Under the pieces are notes generated by a model, which saw only the letters and a list, made by a program, of their open reading frames with translations, was not told the DNA's origin and did no database searches. A stretch of 64,000 nt of DNA from Sphingobacteriales bacterium (GTDB taxonomy: Bacteria > Bacteroidota > Bacteroidia > Chitinophagales > JADIYW01): positions 48,942 through 112,941 of the forward strand of contig CANHGL010000003.1 of NCBI GenBank assembly GCA_947460245.1, given 5' to 3'. Both the position numbers and the translations under genes were made by a program. Of this stretch, positions 10,666 to 20,429 are shown in pieces (the first letter of the stretch is position 1; every line of letters starts with the position of its first letter).

Positions 10666-11982
10666 ATGAATACATACGTTTTTGATTCGGGCACACAGAA
10701 AAAACTTTTCATAACTTTTGGGATAGGTCTGTTGCTTTTATTTTTAGGAGTGTTCTTCTTTAACGACGGTTCGGCTTCTGCTGAAATGCATGGCGCAGCT
10801 CATGAAGCAGTTTCAAAGGTGCAGGAACATGCATCTGCGAATACTACAGAAGCTCATGCGGCACCAACACATGAAGAAAAACATGCAACAGTAGGTCTAG
10901 CAGTTATAGCTAATATTTATAATGCATTCTATTTCGGATTTTATATAGCACTAGCTGCTATGTTTTTTCTTGCTGCAACTACAATAGCTTGGGGCGGTTG
11001 GCAGATTCAGATTCAGAAAATACCTTTGGCAATGGCCATGAATATTATTCTTTTTCTTGGGCTTTTATTAGTGATGTTTATATTCTTCAGACATGATATT
11101 TTTGAATGGACTCATGAGTATTTATATGACCCGAAAGATCCACGTTTTGATAAGATTTTAGCAGATAAGCACGATTTTCTTAATATGGGAACGTTCTGGA
11201 CATTCTTTGTAATCATTGCAGGGATTTCTATAACATTGGTTGCTTACTGGTGGAGTACTTTAACAACCTTAGATGAGCAGCCATCTATGAAGTTGTTCTC
11301 TAAAAGCAGAGCAATAGCTGCCATCACTATTGTGATAACAGCATTTGTGATTAATACATTTGCGACGTGGTTATGGTCAATGTCTATTCAGCCACATTGG
11401 TACAGTACAATGTATACTTGGAATACTATGGCAGGTGCTGTTGTAACGATGTTGTCATTGTTGATTCTTCTGATCTTTTTCTTAAAGAGTAAAGGGTATT
11501 TACCAAACGTAAATGAAAACCATGAGCATGATGTTGCAAAATTGATGTTTGCAATAAGTGTATTTTGGACATATACCTGGTTTGCGCAATATATGCTTAT
11601 ATGGTATGCGAATATTCCCGAAGAGACACAGTTTTTCAGGGTAAGAAGGACCATGGATAATTATGGTTTTTTATTCCACTTTACTTTCTTCTGTAACTTC
11701 ATTCTTCCTTTCTTCATTTTAATGAAAAGAGGTTCAAAAAGAAACAAGACAGCAGTTATAGTAGCAGCTACAATCATAATTTTCGGTCAGTTCTCCTGGT
11801 TTTTCCTAATGAATTGTCCGGCATTACTTCCAAAAGGTGGTTTTGGTCTTATCAGTATTGGATCATTGTTGATGATAATAAGTGTATTTATATTTGTTAC
11901 ATTGAAAATGTTGTCAAGAGTTAAAGATCTTGCATCTACTACGCATCCTTATGTAAAAGAAAGTTATCAATTTAAAATTTAA
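10666..11982 (+). CDS. actF: Alternative complex III subunit ActF, NrfD-like membrane protein with His-rich N-terminal region
   Basis: About ten TM helices; gene order; His-rich segment EMHGAAHEAVSKVQEHASANTTEAHAAPTHEEKHA. Confidence 0.88.
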   Translation: MNTYVFDSGTQKKLFITFGIGLLLLFLGVFFFNDGSASAEMHGAAHEAVSKVQEHASANTTEAHAAPTHEEKHATVGLAVIANIYNAFYFGFYIALAAMFFLAATTIAWGGWQIQIQKIPLAMAMNIILFLGLLLVMFIFFRHDIFEWTHEYLYDPKDPRFDKILADKHDFLNMGTFWTFFVIIAGISITLVAYWWSTLTTLDEQPSMKLFSKSRAIAAITIVITAFVINTFATWLWSMSIQPHWYSTMYTWNTMAGAVVTMLSLLILLIFFLKSKGYLPNVNENHEHDVAKLMFAISVFWTYTWFAQYMLIWYANIPEETQFFRVRRTMDNYGFLFHFTFFCNFILPFFILMKRGSKRNKTAVIVAATIIIFGQFSWFFLMNCPALLPKGGFGLISIGSLLMIISVFIFVTLKMLSRVKDLASTTHPYVKESYQFKI

Positions 11983-11988
11983 TCAGAC

Positions 11989-13032
11989 ATGTCAATCATA
12001 TTAGGCTTATTAACATTGGTGTTGTTGTTTATTGTAATTCTACAAATAAGCAAGGCATCTGATTTGATAAAAACACTCCGTTTCGGAGATCGTCAGGAGG
12101 AATCTTTCGGAAATAATGCTATATTTTTATCAGTAATTGGTTTTGGTATACTTATATTTTCGATAGTTACATGTTTTACATACGCTGATACCTTATTGCC
12201 ACGGTCTGCATCTGAACAAGGGGAGTGGATACAATGGTTAATTGACATAACACTGGTGCTTACTGCTATAGTATTTGTTGTAACTCAAGCACTCTTGTTT
12301 TGGTTTGTATATAAATACCATTACAGAAAAGGCAGAAAAGCATATTTTTTTGCAGATAATAATAAACTAGAGGTAGCCTGGACAGTGGTTCCTGCAATCG
12401 TACTTACTTTTTTGATTGGCTTTGGTCTTCAGAAATGGTTTAAGATTTTTTCTCCTACACCAAAGGATGCTATAGTTATAGAAGTTATAGGAAAACAATT
12501 TGCGTGGACTATACGTTATACTGGTCAGGACAAGAAGTTGGGTTCTAGAGATTTTACATTGGTAAATGGTGATAACGAATTGGGCATAAATTGGAAAGAT
12601 ACTACTAGTCATGACGACTTTTTTGCGGATGAAATTGTACTTCCCGTGAATACGCCTATTTCTGTTAATATAGGAGCGCTGGATGTTATTCATGATTTCT
12701 ATTTACCGCATTTCAGGTTGATGATGGATGCTGTTCCGGGTATACCTACACATCTTTGGTTTCGTCCTATTGTTACTACTGAGGAGATGCGTAAAATCGT
12801 AAAAGATCCAAAGTTTGATTATGTATTGGCTTGCAACAAACTTTGTGGTTCTGGACATTATAATATGCAGAAGAAGGTGCGTGTAGTTTCTATGGCTGAA
12901 TATAAAAAGTGGGAGCGTGAACAAAAGTCTTACTATTCTACAGTGGTGCAAACTGCAGTATCTGATAGTTCCGCAAAAAAATCAGACGTAGCTCCATTGG
13001 CTAGTTCCACTGTGGCTGAAATGAATAAATAA
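11989..13032 (+). CDS. coxB: Cytochrome c oxidase subunit II
   Basis: CuA motif CNKLCGSGHYNM; GKQFAWTIRYTG; VIHDFYLPHFRLMMDAVPG. Confidence 0.95.
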   Translation: MSIILGLLTLVLLFIVILQISKASDLIKTLRFGDRQEESFGNNAIFLSVIGFGILIFSIVTCFTYADTLLPRSASEQGEWIQWLIDITLVLTAIVFVVTQALLFWFVYKYHYRKGRKAYFFADNNKLEVAWTVVPAIVLTFLIGFGLQKWFKIFSPTPKDAIVIEVIGKQFAWTIRYTGQDKKLGSRDFTLVNGDNELGINWKDTTSHDDFFADEIVLPVNTPISVNIGALDVIHDFYLPHFRLMMDAVPGIPTHLWFRPIVTTEEMRKIVKDPKFDYVLACNKLCGSGHYNMQKKVRVVSMAEYKKWEREQKSYYSTVVQTAVSDSSAKKSDVAPLASSTVAEMNK

Positions 13033-13061
13033 TAATACTAAAAAGGATTAAACCCAAATAT

Positions 13062-14885
13062 ATGCAAACGACAACAGTAACTGAACCGCATGTAAAAGAA
13101 CATAGTCAAGCTGCACATGCAGATGCTCATCATCATACAGAGACATTTATTTCAAAATACATATTCAGTTTAGATCATAAGACTATCGGAAAACAGTTTT
13201 TATTTCTTGGTATGGCTTGGGCTGTAATCGGAGGTTTGATGTCTGTGGTTTTTCGTATTCAATTGGGATGGCCTGATGAAACTTTTCCTTGGTTAGAAAA
13301 AATATTTGCAGCTTGGTTTACAGATGGTAAATTAAATCCTGAAGCCTATTATTCTTTGGTTACTATGCATGGTACCATAATGGTATTTTTCGTTTTAACG
13401 GCGAGTTTGAGTGGAACATTTGCGAATATCCTTATTCCACTTCAGATAGGTGCTCGTGATATGGCATCTCCACTTATGAATGCTATTTCTTTCTGGTTAT
13501 TCTTTTTAGCTAGTGTTGTAATGTTCTCTTCCATCTTCTTGCCTACAGGTGCTGCCTCAGCAGGATGGACAATTTATCCGCCTTTGAGTGCATTGCCTCA
13601 GGCCTCTCCAGGATCTGGAATGGGTATGACCATGTGGTTAATTGCTATGGTAATATTTATTGGTTCTACACTAGTGGGCGGTTTGAATTATGTGTCTACC
13701 GTTCTGAACCTTCGTACCAGAGGTATGTCTATGTTTAGAATGCCACTTACTGTTTGGGCATTGTTCTTTACCGCTATTATTGGTATACTTTCTTTCCCTG
13801 TATTGGTTTCTTGTTGTGTATTATTGATTTTCGATAGAGGGCTTGGAACAAGTTTTTATTTATCTAATATTGTAATTGGTGGCAAGGCGCTTCCATTTGC
13901 AGGAGGTTCTCCTATTTTATTTCAGCATTTATTTTGGTTCTTGGGACACCCTGAAGTTTACATCGTAATTCTTCCAGCTATGGGTATGGTATCTGAAATC
14001 CTAGCGGTTCATTCACGTAAACCTATATTTGGTTACAAGGCGATGATTTTCTCCATACTGGGTATTACTGTTCTAGGTTTCATTGTTTGGGCTCACCACA
14101 TGTATGTTACTGGTATGAATCCATTCATCGGTTCCATATTTGTTTTATTTACTTTATTGATAGCAATTCCTTCTGCGGTAAAAGTATTTAATTGGCTAAC
14201 TACCTTATGGAGAGGAAATATTAGAGTCAATCCTCCGTCTATGTTTGCAGTTGGATTTGTTTCCATGTTTATTTCAGGTGGATTAACAGGTATCTGGTTG
14301 GGTAACGCTACTATAGATATTCAATTACATGATACCTATTTCGTTGTAGCACACTTCCATATTGTAATGGGTATTGCTGCATTCTTCGGTATGTTTGCAG
14401 GTATATACCATTGGTTTCCGCGTATGTTTGGAAGAATGATGAACGACACTATGGCGTATATTCACTTTGCGATTACGTTTATTGGTGCCTATTTAATCTT
14501 CTGGCCAATGCACTTCTTAGGCTTGGCTGGAGTTCCTAGAAGATATTATACATTTAATGAATTTGCTGCATTTTCTCAATATGCTACCTTAAATAAGGTG
14601 ATTACTATTGCTGCTATTGTTGTTTTCCTTGGACAGTTGATTTTTGTGGTGAATTTCATATACAGCATATTTAAAGGAAGAAAGTCAGTTCAAAATCCTT
14701 GGGAGGCTAATACGTTAGAATGGACATCTCCTATTGAAGGTGTTCATGGTAACTGGAATGGGGATCTTCCAGAAGTACACCGTTGGCCTTATGATTATAG
14801 CAGAAATCCAAATAGTGATGTAGACTTTATTCCTCAGAATGTTCCATTGACTGAAGAAGAAAAGAAAGATTATGTTCATCATTAA
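13062..14885 (+). CDS. coxA: Cytochrome c oxidase subunit I (heme-copper oxidase)
   Basis: WFLGHPEVYIVILPAMG, WAHHMYVTGMNP, HDTYFVVAHFHIVMG. Confidence 0.97.
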   Translation: MQTTTVTEPHVKEHSQAAHADAHHHTETFISKYIFSLDHKTIGKQFLFLGMAWAVIGGLMSVVFRIQLGWPDETFPWLEKIFAAWFTDGKLNPEAYYSLVTMHGTIMVFFVLTASLSGTFANILIPLQIGARDMASPLMNAISFWLFFLASVVMFSSIFLPTGAASAGWTIYPPLSALPQASPGSGMGMTMWLIAMVIFIGSTLVGGLNYVSTVLNLRTRGMSMFRMPLTVWALFFTAIIGILSFPVLVSCCVLLIFDRGLGTSFYLSNIVIGGKALPFAGGSPILFQHLFWFLGHPEVYIVILPAMGMVSEILAVHSRKPIFGYKAMIFSILGITVLGFIVWAHHMYVTGMNPFIGSIFVLFTLLIAIPSAVKVFNWLTTLWRGNIRVNPPSMFAVGFVSMFISGGLTGIWLGNATIDIQLHDTYFVVAHFHIVMGIAAFFGMFAGIYHWFPRMFGRMMNDTMAYIHFAITFIGAYLIFWPMHFLGLAGVPRRYYTFNEFAAFSQYATLNKVITIAAIVVFLGQLIFVVNFIYSIFKGRKSVQNPWEANTLEWTSPIEGVHGNWNGDLPEVHRWPYDYSRNPNSDVDFIPQNVPLTEEEKKDYVHH

Positions 14886-14899
14886 TACATGATATCTTA

Positions 14900-15808
14900 G
14901 TGAAGAGTTCAGCTATAAATATTAATAAGCCAACATTTGGTAAGGCACTTTCACTGAAGTTGAAGGATGTAATGGAATTGACAAAATTCAGATTATCCTT
15001 CTTAGTGGTTTTCTCTGCTGTGATGGCTTATCTTTTGGCTATACAAACTTCCTCTGTTGATTTCTTAAAGATTTTATTTTTATCGTTGGGAGGTTTCCTA
15101 ATAACAGCATCTTCCAATACAATAAATCAGATTATTGAAAAAGATTCTGACAAGTTGATGGATAGAACTAAAAATCGTCCATTAGCTTCAGGCAGAATGA
15201 AATCTATGGAGGCTTGTCTTATTGCAGGACTAAGTGGGGTTTTAGGGATTTTTATACTAAGTATTTTTTTCAATACTATAAGTGGTTTATTAGGTGCACT
15301 TGCGCTTATCTCTTATGCATTTATATATACACCATTCAAGAAAATTAGTCCAACAGCAGTTTTTATAGGAGCTATACCTGGATCTATGCCTCTGCTTATC
15401 GGATGGACTGCAGCGACAGGAAGTATAGGAATTGGGGGGTTGGTTTTATTTGCAATCCAGTTCTTTTGGCAAATTCCGCATTTCTGGGCTATTGCTTGGT
15501 TATTAAATGATGATTATAAAAAAGGTGGGTATGCATTGTTACCGGGAGCGGAGGGAAAAACTAGAAGTGTAGCACTTCAAAATATACCTTATCTTTTAGG
15601 TCTTATAGGTGTTAGTGTATTGCCTTATGTATTAGGTATTTCGGGAAAGCTATCGCTTGCTGTTTCTTTGATAGCAGGGCTCTTCTTTTTAATCCAAGGG
15701 ATTCAGTTAGCTACAGATCTTACCGACAAAAGTGCAAGAAAATTAATGTTTGCATCTTTTGGGTATATTCCGGTAGTATTTATTTCACTAGTACTAGATA
15801 GAATTTAA
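14900..15808 (+). CDS. ctaB: Protoheme IX farnesyltransferase
   Basis: ASSNTINQIIEKDSDKLMDRTKNRPLASGRM prenyltransferase motif; GTG start. Confidence 0.93.
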   Translation: MKSSAININKPTFGKALSLKLKDVMELTKFRLSFLVVFSAVMAYLLAIQTSSVDFLKILFLSLGGFLITASSNTINQIIEKDSDKLMDRTKNRPLASGRMKSMEACLIAGLSGVLGIFILSIFFNTISGLLGALALISYAFIYTPFKKISPTAVFIGAIPGSMPLLIGWTAATGSIGIGGLVLFAIQFFWQIPHFWAIAWLLNDDYKKGGYALLPGAEGKTRSVALQNIPYLLGLIGVSVLPYVLGISGKLSLAVSLIAGLFFLIQGIQLATDLTDKSARKLMFASFGYIPVVFISLVLDRI

Positions 15809-15810
15809 AA

Positions 15811-16434
15811 ATGGATGTAAACGTAAAATATAAGGTTAATAATCAGGGTGCACATCGTTTCACGATGTGGCTATTTATTGTTACTATATGTATGGTATTT
15901 GCCGGCTTTACCAGTGCTTTTTTAGTGCGTAAAGGCGCAGGTGGTGCATGGACTCCTTTTGACATTCCCGGAATATTCAAAGTCTCTACACTTTTAATTC
16001 TCCTTAGCAGTGTATTTCTTCAGGTAGCTCATATTGCCAATAAGAAACGTCATAAATTAATGACATCTATAGGATTATTTTTTACACTTATTCTAGGAAT
16101 ATTATTCTGTTACTTCCAAATTCAAGGATGGGAGCAGCTTACTGACATGGGTATTTATCTTTCTTTTAATCCTAACCCGGCAGGCCCTTTCTTTTTTGTA
16201 ATTACATTTATTCACGCTTTGCACGTTGCTTCAGGCATACTTTTTTTAGCAATAGCATTTATACATTCTATCATTGTATTAAGGAAATCCAACAAGATGG
16301 AAACTCATCTTGAAGAAGATAATATCCAAAAGGGTATGCTTACCATCAGAACAGACTTATTACTTTTGTTCTGGCACTTCTTAGGCTTTTTGTGGGTTTA
16401 CTTATATTTCTTTTTAAACTTTAACTTAAAATAA
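15811..16434 (+). CDS. Cytochrome c oxidase subunit III (copy 1)
   Basis: COX3-like helices; FIHALHVASGILFLAIAFIHS, DLLLLFWHFLGFLWVYLYFF. Confidence 0.85.
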   Translation: MDVNVKYKVNNQGAHRFTMWLFIVTICMVFAGFTSAFLVRKGAGGAWTPFDIPGIFKVSTLLILLSSVFLQVAHIANKKRHKLMTSIGLFFTLILGILFCYFQIQGWEQLTDMGIYLSFNPNPAGPFFFVITFIHALHVASGILFLAIAFIHSIIVLRKSNKMETHLEEDNIQKGMLTIRTDLLLLFWHFLGFLWVYLYFFLNFNLK

Positions 16435-16445
16435 ATTTTATCGGA

Positions 16446-17192
16446 ATGGCAGAAGTTTTAGAAATTCAGGAAGAGCATCATTTTGACCCATTAACACTGC
16501 CAAATAATGGCGAAGGTGGCGAAGAATCTCCAATGAAGATCAGTTATGGTAAAACCATGATGTGGTACTTCTTATTATCAGATGCGTTTACATTTTCAGC
16601 ATTCTTGATTGCCTATGCAGCTATCAGAATCTCACAACCATGGTGGCCTAATCCTAATTCTGTTTTTAAAGGATTTCCTGGCTTCGGTCCAGAGGCAAAC
16701 CTACCCTTAGGTTTTGTGAGTGTAATGACATTTGTTTTAATTCTAAGCTCTGTTGCTGTAGTGCGTGCAGTTCAGGAAGGTCATAGAATGAATAAGAAAG
16801 GGGTAATGATTTGGATGTTCTTTGGAATATTGGGAGGAGTTGCTTTTTTAGGTTGTCAAGCATGGGAATGGAATAATCTAATTCATGAAGGGCTAAGACC
16901 TTTCTACAATCCTTTCGGTCCCGATGCCAACGGATTAACACACTTAGTAGAAGAGCACCAACAATGGTCTCCAGGGCCTGTTGCTTTTGGAGCTTTGTTC
17001 TTCGGTATTACAGGATTTCACGGATTTCACGTATTTACAGGGGTTTTGCTTAATGTTTGGGGTTTTGTAGCTACAAGCATGGGGGTGTTCCACCGCAGAG
17101 GGCACTATGAAATGATAGAGAAATTAGGCCTTTACTGGCATTTTGTAGATTTAGTATGGGTATTTGTATTCTTGGCATTTTACCTCATGTAA
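16446..17192 (+). CDS. Cytochrome c oxidase subunit III (copy 2)
   Basis: ITGFHGFHVFTGVLLN and YWHFVDLVWVFVFLAFYL are COX3 hallmarks. Confidence 0.92.
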   Translation: MAEVLEIQEEHHFDPLTLPNNGEGGEESPMKISYGKTMMWYFLLSDAFTFSAFLIAYAAIRISQPWWPNPNSVFKGFPGFGPEANLPLGFVSVMTFVLILSSVAVVRAVQEGHRMNKKGVMIWMFFGILGGVAFLGCQAWEWNNLIHEGLRPFYNPFGPDANGLTHLVEEHQQWSPGPVAFGALFFGITGFHGFHVFTGVLLNVWGFVATSMGVFHRRGHYEMIEKLGLYWHFVDLVWVFVFLAFYLM

Positions 17193-17223
17193 TTGTATAT
17201 TTTTAAGAGTAAAAAAATAATTT

Positions 17224-17550
17224 ATGGCAGACCATTTATCAGACGAACAATATAAATCAGCAGTTTCTGCAGTTTGGAAAGCTACTATTATCCTTGGTGT
17301 GGTAACAGTGGTTGAAGTAATAGCTGCATTGATTTTAGGACCGAAACTCCCTAAAGTCCTAATGAATTCATTTTACGCTTTAGCTAGTTTTGCAAAGGCA
17401 TTTTTTATAGTGGGTGAGTTTATGCACTTAAAATATGAAAAACGGGCATTCATGATTTCTTTGGGCGTTCCATTGGTATTTTTGGTATGGGCAATTATTG
17501 CTTTTGCAAGCGAAGGACAAAGTTGGTTCTTAATGAACCATCCTAAATAA
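17224..17550 (+). CDS. Cytochrome c oxidase subunit IV family protein
   Basis: Three TM helices; FIVGEFMHLKYEKRAF; oxidase operon position. Confidence 0.85.
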   Translation: MADHLSDEQYKSAVSAVWKATIILGVVTVVEVIAALILGPKLPKVLMNSFYALASFAKAFFIVGEFMHLKYEKRAFMISLGVPLVFLVWAIIAFASEGQSWFLMNHPK

Positions 17551-17566
17551 TTTACGTTATATTATC

Positions 17567-18307
17567 GTGCTTAATAACAAAAGGAAGGGTTTTTTAATAG
17601 CTTTAACAGTTGTTTTACTATTTCCACTACTATTTTTTATCGTTTTTGACTACCTAAATGACCACCGTCCATCTTTGGAAACGGATAAGTGTTTACCTAT
17701 ATATGGTCCTAAAGAACCTTATGAGTCAAAAGACTCCAGAGGTAGAAAAAGAATCGATACTGCTTATTTTCATATTCCTCCTTTTTCCTTCTTAGATCAA
17801 AATGGGGATACTATTACGCAATCTATGATGAATGGTAAGATTGTCGTCGTAGATTTCTTCTTTACTACGTGTAAAAGTATTTGTGTTGATATGACAAGAA
17901 ACTTGAGTCGTGTACAATCTACTTTTGCAAAAGAAGAAAGAAGAGATGTGCTCATTTTATCTCATTCAGTAGATCCCGAAACAGATACAGTAGGCCGTCT
18001 TTTTCAATATGCTATTGAGAAGGATATCAATTCTAATATGTGGAGGTTGTTAACCGGTGACAAGAAGGAGATTTATAAAATGGCGCGCAATGCTTACTTT
18101 ATCACTGCTTTGCAGGGCGACGGCGGACCAAATGATTTTATTCATGACCAGAAGTTAGTATTAATAGATAAAGAAGGTAGGATACGTGGTTATTATAATG
18201 GAACAGAGGATGCAGCAGTAGATCGCATGATTAAAGATATACAGACATTATTGGTTAGTTATATTATTCCAATGAAACCGAGCAGACAAAGAGTTGATAA
18301 GCATTAA
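17567..18307 (+). CDS. SCO1/SenC family copper-binding oxidase assembly protein
   Basis: VVDFFFTTCKSICVDMTRNLSRVQ, LSHSVDPETDT, DFIHDQKLVLID; GTG start. Confidence 0.9.
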   Translation: MLNNKRKGFLIALTVVLLFPLLFFIVFDYLNDHRPSLETDKCLPIYGPKEPYESKDSRGRKRIDTAYFHIPPFSFLDQNGDTITQSMMNGKIVVVDFFFTTCKSICVDMTRNLSRVQSTFAKEERRDVLILSHSVDPETDTVGRLFQYAIEKDINSNMWRLLTGDKKEIYKMARNAYFITALQGDGGPNDFIHDQKLVLIDKEGRIRGYYNGTEDAAVDRMIKDIQTLLVSYIIPMKPSRQRVDKH

Positions 18308-18333
18308 ACTTACATTTCCTATTAACTTATTTT

Positions 18334-18873
18334 ATGATTAAAAATATTTCAGAAAAAACCATTAATATCATAATAGCTGTTATATCTATAGCAGTTCCTG
18401 CCGTTGTAGTATTATTGCTGAAGGTTTCTCCACCTGAAGTGAAACTGAGTTTTGATATTAATTTTTTTCCTAAATTTCATGCATTATTAAATTCTCTGAC
18501 TACAGTGTGTTTGTTGTCAGGATTATATTTCATTAAGTTCCGTAAAGATATTTTACGTCATCGTTATTCAATGTTTACAGCATTGATATTGTCAGCTTTG
18601 TTTTTGTTGTCTTATGTTGCATATCATACGCTTAAGGCTGAAGATACTAAGTTTGGAAGAGATGGATTTTTGCGTCAGTTATACTACTTTGTATTAATTA
18701 CACATATTGTATTAGCAACTATTATTCTGCCTCTTGTTTTGAAAACTTTTTCCAAGGCATTATTGGGTAAGATAGAAGAGCACAAGGTTTGGGCTAAGTG
18801 GACTTACCCCTTGTGGCTATATGTGGCCATAACAGGTGTATTGGTGTATGTATTTTTAGCACCTTACTATTGA
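18334..18873 (+). CDS. DUF420 family membrane protein (oxidase-associated)
   Basis: FHALLNSLTTVCLLSGLYFIKFRK, YYFVLITHIVLATIILPLVLKTF, KWTYPLWLYVAITGVLVY; position after SCO. Confidence 0.85.
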   Translation: MIKNISEKTINIIIAVISIAVPAVVVLLLKVSPPEVKLSFDINFFPKFHALLNSLTTVCLLSGLYFIKFRKDILRHRYSMFTALILSALFLLSYVAYHTLKAEDTKFGRDGFLRQLYYFVLITHIVLATIILPLVLKTFSKALLGKIEEHKVWAKWTYPLWLYVAITGVLVYVFLAPYY

Positions 18874-18925
18874 TATTTAAATACTCTTTTACATTAGTAA
18901 GCTCAGTTTTTTGTAATTTAGATTT

Positions 18926-19153
18926 ATGAAGATTCGTAAATATTTACCGTTTATACTTTTTCTCCTTTTTATAGGATTTTGTTTAGATACAGATGCACAG
19001 TGTGCTATGTGTAAGGCAACTTCAGAAAAGTCTGCATATGCAAAAAGTTTGAATCAGGGTATAGAGTATCTTTTGCTGGCTCCATTCGTAATCTTAGGTA
19101 GTGTTTTATTGCTTTGGCTAAAGAATAAAGATAAATTTGCCAGCAAGTCATAG
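18926..19153 (+). CDS. Small secreted/membrane protein with N-terminal CxxC
   Basis: Signal peptide followed by AQCAMCKATSEKS and one C-terminal TM; 75 aa; adjacent to oxidase genes. Confidence 0.75.
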   Translation: MKIRKYLPFILFLLFIGFCLDTDAQCAMCKATSEKSAYAKSLNQGIEYLLLAPFVILGSVLLLWLKNKDKFASKS

Positions 19154-19183
19154 TTTTTCTTTTCTTCCTTTTTATTATTCCGT

Positions 19184-20428
19184 ATGCCTCAGTTCTGTAA
19201 GTTAAAGAATCCGAGTAATGTAAGCATCAAAGGTCGTATTCATCTGAATGGATCTAAAAGCATCAGTAATCGTTTGTTAATACTAGATGCAATCTCTTCA
19301 GGAATTGATATTGATAATCTTTCAAATGCATTAGATACAACTACCTTAAAATGCCTACTCCAGACTCAAGATAGTTTGTTGGATGCCGGTGCGGGAGGAA
19401 CCACCTTTCGTTTCCTGACGGCATATTTAGCTATTCAGGATGGTAGAGAGGTAATTCTTACAGGAAGTGATAGAATACAGGAGCGTCCAATAGGAATTCT
19501 GGTTGATGCATTAAATAAGCTTGGTGCAGATATTACCTATTTGGGTAATTGTGGCTTTCCTCCTCTTAAAATAATTGGAAAGAAATTAAGTGGGGGTAAA
19601 ATTGAAATTCCTGCAGATACTTCTTCTCAATTCATCACTGCTTTATTATTAATAGCACCAACTCTAGAAAATGGAATTGAGTTGAAATTGCTGGGCAAGG
19701 TCGTTTCTGGTTCTTATATTAAAATGACTTTGAGCTTGTTGGAGTATTTTGGAGTTAATACATCTTATGTTGATAATACGATTATCGTAAAGCCCGGTAT
19801 TTTTAATTCAATCCCATTTTTTGTAGAGGCAGATTGGAGTGCAGCTGCTTATTATTATGCTATGGTGATTTTAGCAGAAGATATGGAAATTGAATTGGAG
19901 GGGCTTGCTAATCAGGGTATGCAAGGGGATGCTGTAATAGCTGATATAGCTGCATATTTTGGAGTGGAAACAGTTTGGAAAGAGCATTCTATTATTATCA
20001 GAAAGCATAAATTACTACTGCCAAAATCGCTAGAAATTGATTTCTTGGATTGTCCGGATTTAGCCCAGACAGTCATTGTGTTTTGTGCAGCATTAGGTGT
20101 TGAGTTGTATTGTAAGGGATTGCAAACCTTACGCACAAAAGAAACGGACAGGATATTAGCATTAGATAATGAACTCAAAAGATTGAGTTTGGCAACTTTG
20201 AAAGAGATAGATAAGGATAATTGGAAATTGGAAATAACATCGCCCATGGATTTAACAGCTGATGTTTTGATTCATACTTATGACGACCATAGGATGGCAA
20301 TGGCATTTGCTCCGTTGGTTTTTTTAAATAAGGATTTATCAATTCTTCATCCAGAAGTTGTAGTTAAATCTTACCCTGATTTCTGGGAAGATTTAATGCG
20401 TTTAGGTGTCACAATAGAATGGGATTAA
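19184..20428 (+). CDS. aroA: 3-phosphoshikimate 1-carboxyvinyltransferase (EPSP synthase)
   Basis: NGSKSISNRLLILDA, AGGTTFRFLTAY, LRTKETDRILALDNELKRL, YDDHRMAMAFAPL. Confidence 0.93.
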   Translation: MPQFCKLKNPSNVSIKGRIHLNGSKSISNRLLILDAISSGIDIDNLSNALDTTTLKCLLQTQDSLLDAGAGGTTFRFLTAYLAIQDGREVILTGSDRIQERPIGILVDALNKLGADITYLGNCGFPPLKIIGKKLSGGKIEIPADTSSQFITALLLIAPTLENGIELKLLGKVVSGSYIKMTLSLLEYFGVNTSYVDNTIIVKPGIFNSIPFFVEADWSAAAYYYAMVILAEDMEIELEGLANQGMQGDAVIADIAAYFGVETVWKEHSIIIRKHKLLLPKSLEIDFLDCPDLAQTVIVFCAALGVELYCKGLQTLRTKETDRILALDNELKRLSLATLKEIDKDNWKLEITSPMDLTADVLIHTYDDHRMAMAFAPLVFLNKDLSILHPEVVVKSYPDFWEDLMRLGVTIEWD

Positions 20429-20429
20429 T

